In this document: positions 58,501-64,000 of the stretch, piece by piece
Layout of the letters: every line of letters begins with the position of its first letter
How positions within the stretch are numbered: position 1 is the stretch's first letter
From: Medicago truncatula
Taxonomy: Eukaryota; Streptophyta; Magnoliopsida; Fabales; Fabaceae
Direction of reading: 5' to 3'
DNA: 64,000 bases
Assembly: GCF_003473485.1 (NCBI RefSeq)
Contig: NC_053042.1
Location: forward strand, 28,569,262-28,633,261
Position numbers and translations under genes: made by a program
Notes under the pieces: model-generated
Told to the model about the DNA's origin: nothing
Seen by the model: the letters and a program-made list of their open reading frames with translations, nothing else
The model's database searches: none

Positions 58501-58612
58501 CCGGTGAGCAATCCATTCACCAGCTCAATTTATCTGGCACAAGTTCCAAAGCAATTGTTCCATTGTTGATTTCATGTGCTAGTATAGGGGCTCTAAATAG
58601 AATGTTCCTTAG

Positions 58613-58693
58613 GAGAACATGGTTGAGTCATTATTACAATGTATTACTTTTATCAATCAGAGAACATGGTTGAGTCATTATTACAATGTATTA
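58613..58693. repeat. 47-bp-period tandem duplication
   Basis: gagaacatggttgagtcatt and following bases occur at 58613-58646 and again at 58660-58693, identical by eye over 34 bases. Confidence 0.85.
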
Positions 58694-59048
58694 TTTTTCT
58701 TGTAATTTTTTTTATAACCATTGCATTTTATTTACGTAAGTGTTATTCATATAAATTGGATTAAATGGACGAAGATTTGTCAACCTAAGAGTAAGGGAGG
58801 CTTAGGGGTGAAAGACTTTAGGAGGATGAATTTGAGCCTTATGGCAAAGTGGAAGTGGCAAATTCTTCAAGACGAACTACCTCTTTGGAAAGTGGTTTTG
58901 AGAGAGAAATATGGGGGAAATTGTAACGCCCTATTTTATTATTTATTTATTTTATTGAGTTTAGATGTTTTTTATAATTTAGTCGATTTATTTTGATGAG
59001 TGATATTTTGTTATATTATATGTTGGTATTTATTAGTATAATATATAT

Positions 59049-59224
59049 GTTATTTGATGTAGAAATATATATGTTATCTCGTGTAGAAATACATTTGTTA
59101 TCTCGTGTAGTAATATATATGTTATGTGGTGTATAAATATATTTGTTATTTGGTGTAGAAATATATATGTTATCTGGTGTAGAAATATATTTGTTATTTG
59201 GTGTAGAAATATATTTGTTATTTG

Positions 59225-59274
<50 letters not shown>
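59049..59274. repeat. 24-bp array (about 7 units) and (AT)n within the LTR
   Basis: Units gtta-tttggtgtagaaatata(t/t)t of 24 bp run from 59049 to about 59217, followed by an AT run to 59274. The second LTR at 62954 has only four such units. Confidence 0.9.
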
Positions 59275-59279
<5 letters not shown>

Positions 59280-60319
59280 TAGAATATTGAGATGTGAGGG
59301 CAGATTTGGAATAAGGGATAATATGTTAGGTTTATAAAAAGAGAGGTTAGGAATAGAGAAACAGAATACGTGAAAACAGTTTTTGGGAGAATAGGGAGAA
59401 ACCAAGAGAAGAGAAGAGTCAGAGAAGAGAAAGCGGTAGAACCTTGCGATCATCTAACCTATGGTAAGGGTGGACTAGCTTTCTCTAATAATGGGTTGTA
59501 TAATTCTGAAAAAGGGTTTAACCTTGTAGTTGTTATTAGTTTTGATGTTATAGAAATTAAGGTTAAATTTCATTCATAATCTTTTGTATAATCTTTTTTT
59601 CTACTTCTACCCATAAGTGCCTATTTGTATAAAGTGACTATTGTGGATTTAATTGGTGAAATTTGTGCTTATATTTTGATGCAATGTGTGGGTATGTGAA
59701 TTTGATGTTAATTAAGTTGTTGATGATGAATTTATATGTTCAAGTTATGTATATATGTATACTTGTGTTTTTGCTCAAAATTGGTGAAGTATGATGTTGT
59801 TTTTTGATGATTTTCTAAAATAATGATTTGGGTCAAGTTTTATATGGTTTTGAGTCTCTTTAGATGTATATAAATGTTTAGACAAACTTTGGGATCAAGT
59901 TTGGGCATAGGGAAGTTAAAATTGAGATTTTATAGTGAAAAATGGGTTTTTCCTGAGTTGCTCTCTGACAGCACGTCCTCTTTCATGTTCTTGCGTCTTT
60001 TTCACACGTTTTTCTTTTGAATTGGCCTTTGGTGTAAACATGAAAGTTGTAGATAATTGAGTTAGCCTTCCAGTGGCTTTGGTTTGACTTGAAAATGATT
60101 TTTGGTTTTTTAGTTATGATGAAAATACTTCATGGAGGTCTTAGTGAAATTTTATGAAAATTCCGCATAACTATTTCTAAGTCAACCCAAAACTTATGGA
60201 TTGTCTCCAAACTTCAAAGCTTGTGCACTATGAGTTCAGTTAAGGTGTTTAAGAGTATTTAACCTATGTTGCGATGAATCTATCTTGGTTTGACGTGAAT
60301 ATCTTTAATTGATTAATTA

Positions 60320-60560
60320 TTATATGAATGTATATGTTAATGAATATGATATTATATGACGCTGTTCATGATTGATGAATTATTATATGAATGTATATGT
60401 TGATGAATATGATGTTGTATGATTATGTTCATGATTGATGAAGTATTATATGAATGTATATGTTGATGAATATGATGTTGTATGATTATGTTCATGATTG
60501 ATGAAGTATTATATGAAGGTATATGTTGATAAAAATGATGTTACATGATGTTGTTTATAA
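60320..60560. repeat. 62-bp tandem repeat within the LTR, about 4 units
   Basis: Units contain tattatatgaatgtatatgt, atgatgttgtatgatta and gttcatgattgatgaa. Confidence 0.85.
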
Positions 60561-60734
60561 TTGATGAATTATGATATTATGATGCGAAGTCGTTGTTACT
60601 GTTGTTGTGTTAATATCGTTAAGCTGCAAGTTCTAAGTTGTTGAAGTCGTATAAGTTGTTGAAGTTGTATAAGTTGTCAAAGCTGTCTAAGTTGTTAAAG
60701 TTGTTGGTTGCTGAGTCCATGCATACTCATTAAA

Positions 60735-60905
60735 GTTGAGGGTTTGATGCCCTGTGAGCCTATTTGCTCTATTAAGTTGAGGGCTTGATGCCCTGTGAGC
60801 CTATTTGCTCTATTAAGTTGAGGAGCCTATTTCCTCTATTAAGTTGGGGGCTTGATGTCATGTGAGCCTATTTGCTCTATACGTTGGGGGCTTGATGCCC
60901 TGATT
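60735..60905. repeat. About 42-bp tandem repeat within the LTR
   Basis: Units of gttgagggcttgatgccctg plus tgagcctatttgctctattaa. About four copies, one shortened. Confidence 0.85.
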
Positions 60906-62825
60906 GGTACCACATGCATATTGCATTTGTCAAGTTGATGTTGTTGTCGTTGCATTGTCGTTGATGTCGAGTTGTCGGTGTTGTCGTCGTGTTGTCAAGT
61001 TGTCGAAATAATTAATGATTTATAGTTGGAATTATGTGAAGTATCAATATTATTTATTGTTGTTATTTATGTTGTTTATGTGAAGCATTATTAATGATGA
61101 TTTGAAGTTAATTGATGATTTATAGTTAGAATTATGTGAAGCATTAACATTGTTTAATTGTTGTTGTTTATGTTGATAAATTCTCTTACTTAAATTATTG
61201 TTTATTAGTTTTACTAATGATGAATAGATGTTGTTATGTGTTGTTAAATTCTTTTAAAGAATTATATGCTTATTATTATTGAATGTGAAATCTCACCTCT
61301 TCTGTTTGAATGTTGCCTCTACGTGGGTAACGTGCAGATAACCAGAATTAGCTGTTTATGTGAGTTGACTCTCTCACGCGTCGTCTTAGGGTCGCTCTGA
61401 TACGTAACGGGATGGGGATCTTTGCATTGTTTTCCATTTGTTACGTATATTTATGAATTATGTTGATGAACCACCTAGAATAGAATTTTAATAAGTTGTT
61501 TATGTTGAGGCCGTAGTGCCATTTTGTTGAATAATGAAATGTTTTTCCGTTGCGATGTAATTTGAATTATTGATGAAAGATTTTTAAATAAATAGTAATT
61601 CTACTCTATTTATCTTTTAAAGTAGTGTGACATCCTGCTTAAGTTGATTACACTGATTATTATGTACAAAATTTCAAGTTGGAAAAACAAGGTGTTACAT
61701 GAATATTTCCATGGTTTATCACGAGGAAGGGACCAGGTGGCCACGCCTCGCATCGGGGTGGAGGAAGAAGTTGAAGACTTTAGAGGTTGGTTTGGGGGCG
61801 AATTGGTTTTCCAACAATGTGGTTCGTAAGGTGTCTAATGGGAGGGGTACTTGTTTTTGGAAAGATAAGTGGATTGGTGAGCTACCTTTAGCCATCCTCT
61901 TCCCCAGGTTATTCTCTATATCGACACATAAAGAGGCAAAAGTCGGAGACTTGTGGAGTTTTATTGATGGGACGGTGCTTTGGAATCTTACTTCGAGACG
62001 ACAACCTTTCATTTGGGAGAGAAATCTTATTAGTAATTTACTAGGTCTCATTGGAGGAGTTGTTTTGGGTAGAGATGAGGATAGTTGGGTTTGGGTGCCG
62101 GAGGAGGGTGGTAAGTTTTCGGTGCGGTCCTCTTATAGAGTTTTGGAGGATGATGTTCTTCTTCAAGAAGGGTTGAGTGTGTTAGAGGAGGAGGTGTTTG
62201 ACAATCTTTGGAAGAGTCCGACTCCCTCCAAAGTTGTGGCTTTTTCTTGGATGGCCTTGATGGATCGTATTTCGACAAGGGCTAACCTTAGGCACCGAAG
62301 TGTTTTGGCCCCCGGGGATCTTTGTGTTTGTGTGCTTTGTGGTGAGATGGAGGAGACTACATCTCATCTCTTTCTGCATTGTGAGATGACGTGGTTAATT
62401 TGGCGTAAGGTGCTAAATTGGTTAGATATCAATTTTATCACTCCACAAATTAAATTTGCTTCTCCATTTTGGTTGTCGGAATGGTGAGGTGAGCTCTCGG
62501 AAACTTCAGAAAGCTTTTATGTTGGTTTGGCATGCCACTATTTGGATGATTTGGAAGGAAAGAAATTCGAGGATTTTTAAAAACCAATTCAAGAACTTCG
62601 ATGAGGTTGTTGAAGATATCAAGGCGGTGTCTTGGTGTTGGTCTTTGAGTAGATTGAGAATAGCTTCTTGTCTCTTCTTCGAGTGGTGTTGGAATCCGAG
62701 AGAGTGCATTAGACGGAAGTGATGGCGTTGCTCTCTGTTGATTGGCATCAGTTTGGCTGGGATAAGTGTTTCGGCTTCTTTTGTTTTTCTTCCTGTTTGC
62801 GGTTTGTATGCGGCATAGGTTTTGT

Positions 62826-64000
62826 GTAACGCCCTATTTTATTATTTATTTATTTTATTGAGTTTAGATGTCTTTTTATAATTTAGTCGATTTATTTTGA
62901 TGAGTGATATTTTGTTATATTTTATGTTTGGTATTTATTAGTATAATATATATGTTATTTGGTGTAGAAGTATATATGTTATTTGGTGTGGAAATATATA
63001 TGTTATCTGGTGTAGAAATATATTTCTTATTTGGTGTAGAAATATATACGTTATAGAAATATATTTATTATAGAGATATATTTGTTATTTGTTATAGAAA
63101 TATTATATATATATATATATATAATATTGAGATTGGGAGGACATATTTGGAAATAAGAGAAAATAAGTAGGTTAAGGATTTATATAAAAGGGAGAGTTAG
63201 AATTAGAAAATAAGGATTACGTGAAACCTGTTTTTGGAGAAAAAGGGAGAAACCAATAGAAGAGAAGAGAAAGCGGTAGAACCTTGCGATCAATCAATCT
63301 AAGGTAAGGGTGGGACTAACTTTCTCTAATTCTAAGTTGTATGATTCTGAAACTGAATTTAACAGGTGGTAGATTGTAGTTTTGGAAATTTGAGAATTAT
63401 GTTTAGAAGTTGTAATTGGTTGTTTTAATTGTAGAATTGATTGTTGAAATTAAGATGTTAATGAAGTTAGGGTTGTGAAAAGAAGTTAGAGTTTTAAAAA
63501 GAAGTTATGGTTTTTAATTGCAATTTGATTGTTGAAAGAGTATGTAATATGATGAATTAAGGTAATAATTGGTGTTCAGGTTGTAGAATAATCATAGGTT
63601 AAGTTTCCTATCAAATTTGGGATTTGGGTAAATGAAATTTGGGTTTTTTGGGTGAAAAATGTGCAGAAATCGTAACAGCAGGGGAAAAACTCGCTAGAAG
63701 TTCGCTAAGTAGTTGAAGTTGCATTGTCGAGTCGAAGTCGTTGATGTTGCATTGTCGTTGTCGTTAAGTTGTCATTTATCAATGAGTTGTTAATGAAGAA
63801 CTATGTGAAGTATTAATATTTATTAATCGTTGTTGTTTATGTTGTTATATGATGATGTGAAGTATATAATGTTATAAGATGATGTTTATGATGTGATGAT
63901 TATGTTGTTATATGATGATATTTATGATTTGACTATTATGAGTTATATGATGATGAATATGAAGTTGATGATGATTAGAAGTTGATTGAGCTATTAATGA
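62826..64000 (+). mobile_element. Second gypsy LTR of the same family, cut by the window end
   Basis: Begins tgtaacgccctattttatta exactly as at 58922 and follows the same order: 24-bp units (62954-63050), AT run (63106-63122), TATA-like ttatataaaaggg (63178) and the aaagcggtagaaccttgcga stretch (63269). The right end and any internal region lie beyond the window, so it may be a full element. Confidence 0.8.

Larger units (their letters stand above)
58922..61699 (+). mobile_element. Solo LTR, Ty3/gypsy (Tekay-like), in a LINE
   Basis: Starts tgtaacgccctatttt and ends ggtgttaca, the TG...CA ends with inverted tgtaac typical of large plant chromovirus LTRs. About 2.78 kb, no internal gag or pol, and it splits LINE codons, so a solo LTR. 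The flanks gaaat and tgaat would be a decayed 5-bp duplication. A TATA-like ttataaaaagag at 59332 with a conserved downstream stretch marks the likely promoter. Contains three tandem arrays (59049-59274, 60320-60560, 60735-60905). Confidence 0.8.
58757..62825 (+). mobile_element. LINE remnant interrupted by a gypsy LTR
   Basis: 58757-58919 encodes a reverse transcriptase thumb (WTKICQPKSKGGLGVKDFRRMN, then LMAKWKWQIL...LREKYGG). The same frame resumes at 61700 with NISMVYHEEG, RWPRLASGW and GTCFWKDKW, and the zinc-binding module (NLWKSPTPSKVVAFSWMALMDRISTRANL...CVCVLCGEMEETTSHLFLHC). A frameshift near 62480 separates the last part (KAFMLVWHATIWMIWKERNSRIFKN). No A-tail is seen, because a second LTR starts in the 3' region at 62826. 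The 5' part is missing. Confidence 0.88.

Noticed and set aside
62048-62278. Minus-strand frames opposite the LINE
   Set aside because: Antisense shadows of the zinc-binding region of the LINE on the plus strand.

Overview
The window reads as nuclear DNA of a dicot plant, most likely a temperate papilionoid legume of the Medicago/Trifolium type. It is strongly AT-rich. Its host genes have GT-AG introns and plant-specific families: an ATL RING-H2 protein, a dirigent protein, NF-YA, a plastid RNA-binding protein and SYP12-type syntaxins. tRNA-derived SINEs, MULE- and hAT-type MITEs and Ty1/copia, Ty3/gypsy and LINE debris fill the space between them. The species call is an inference from repeat style and protein sequence. 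No true tRNA, rRNA, CRISPR array or operon is present; the two stretches with tRNA-like A and B boxes are SINEs.

Layout. 0-1 kb: ATL-type RING-H2 E3 ligase (minus). 2-2.9 kb: a SINE and a truncated LINE that share one target site. 3.8-6.8 kb: three tandem arrays (24 bp, 166 bp and about 80 bp), perhaps inside a large MULE-like element. 9.1-9.7 kb: dirigent protein (minus). 11.1-12.9 kb: a MULE-like element with a hAT MITE inserted in its right arm. 13.4-15.4 kb: a three-exon gene for a secreted cysteine-containing protein. 16.6-21 kb: MITEs with clear target duplications and a gypsy-type LTR remnant. 21.4-33.3 kb: a repeat graveyard with copia pieces, a full-length but broken hAT transposase interrupted by a MITE and a LINE-like insert, and a decayed RPA-like gene. 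37.2-39.1 kb: NF-YA transcription factor (five coding exons) with two miR169-like sites in its 3' UTR. 40.4-43.05 kb: CP33-like plastid RNA-binding protein (four exons) with MITEs in its introns. 43.9-49.1 kb: LINE remnants, a MITE and an unrecognised gene-like region. 50.0-52.1 and 54.5-56.6 kb: two tandem Qa-SNARE syntaxin genes (minus). 57.6-64 kb: LINE remnants, one of them hit twice by LTRs of the same gypsy family.

The functional genes are unrelated to one another except the two syntaxins, a local duplication acting in plasma-membrane secretion. I did not find a convincing novel system. The best leads are the duplicated miR169 site on NF-YA, the shared SINE/LINE target site, the fold-back MITE in the CP33 intron, the MITE pair that differ by an internal inversion, and the 166-bp array. 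Exon coordinates were derived by hand from reading frames and splice dinucleotides and may be off by a base in places.
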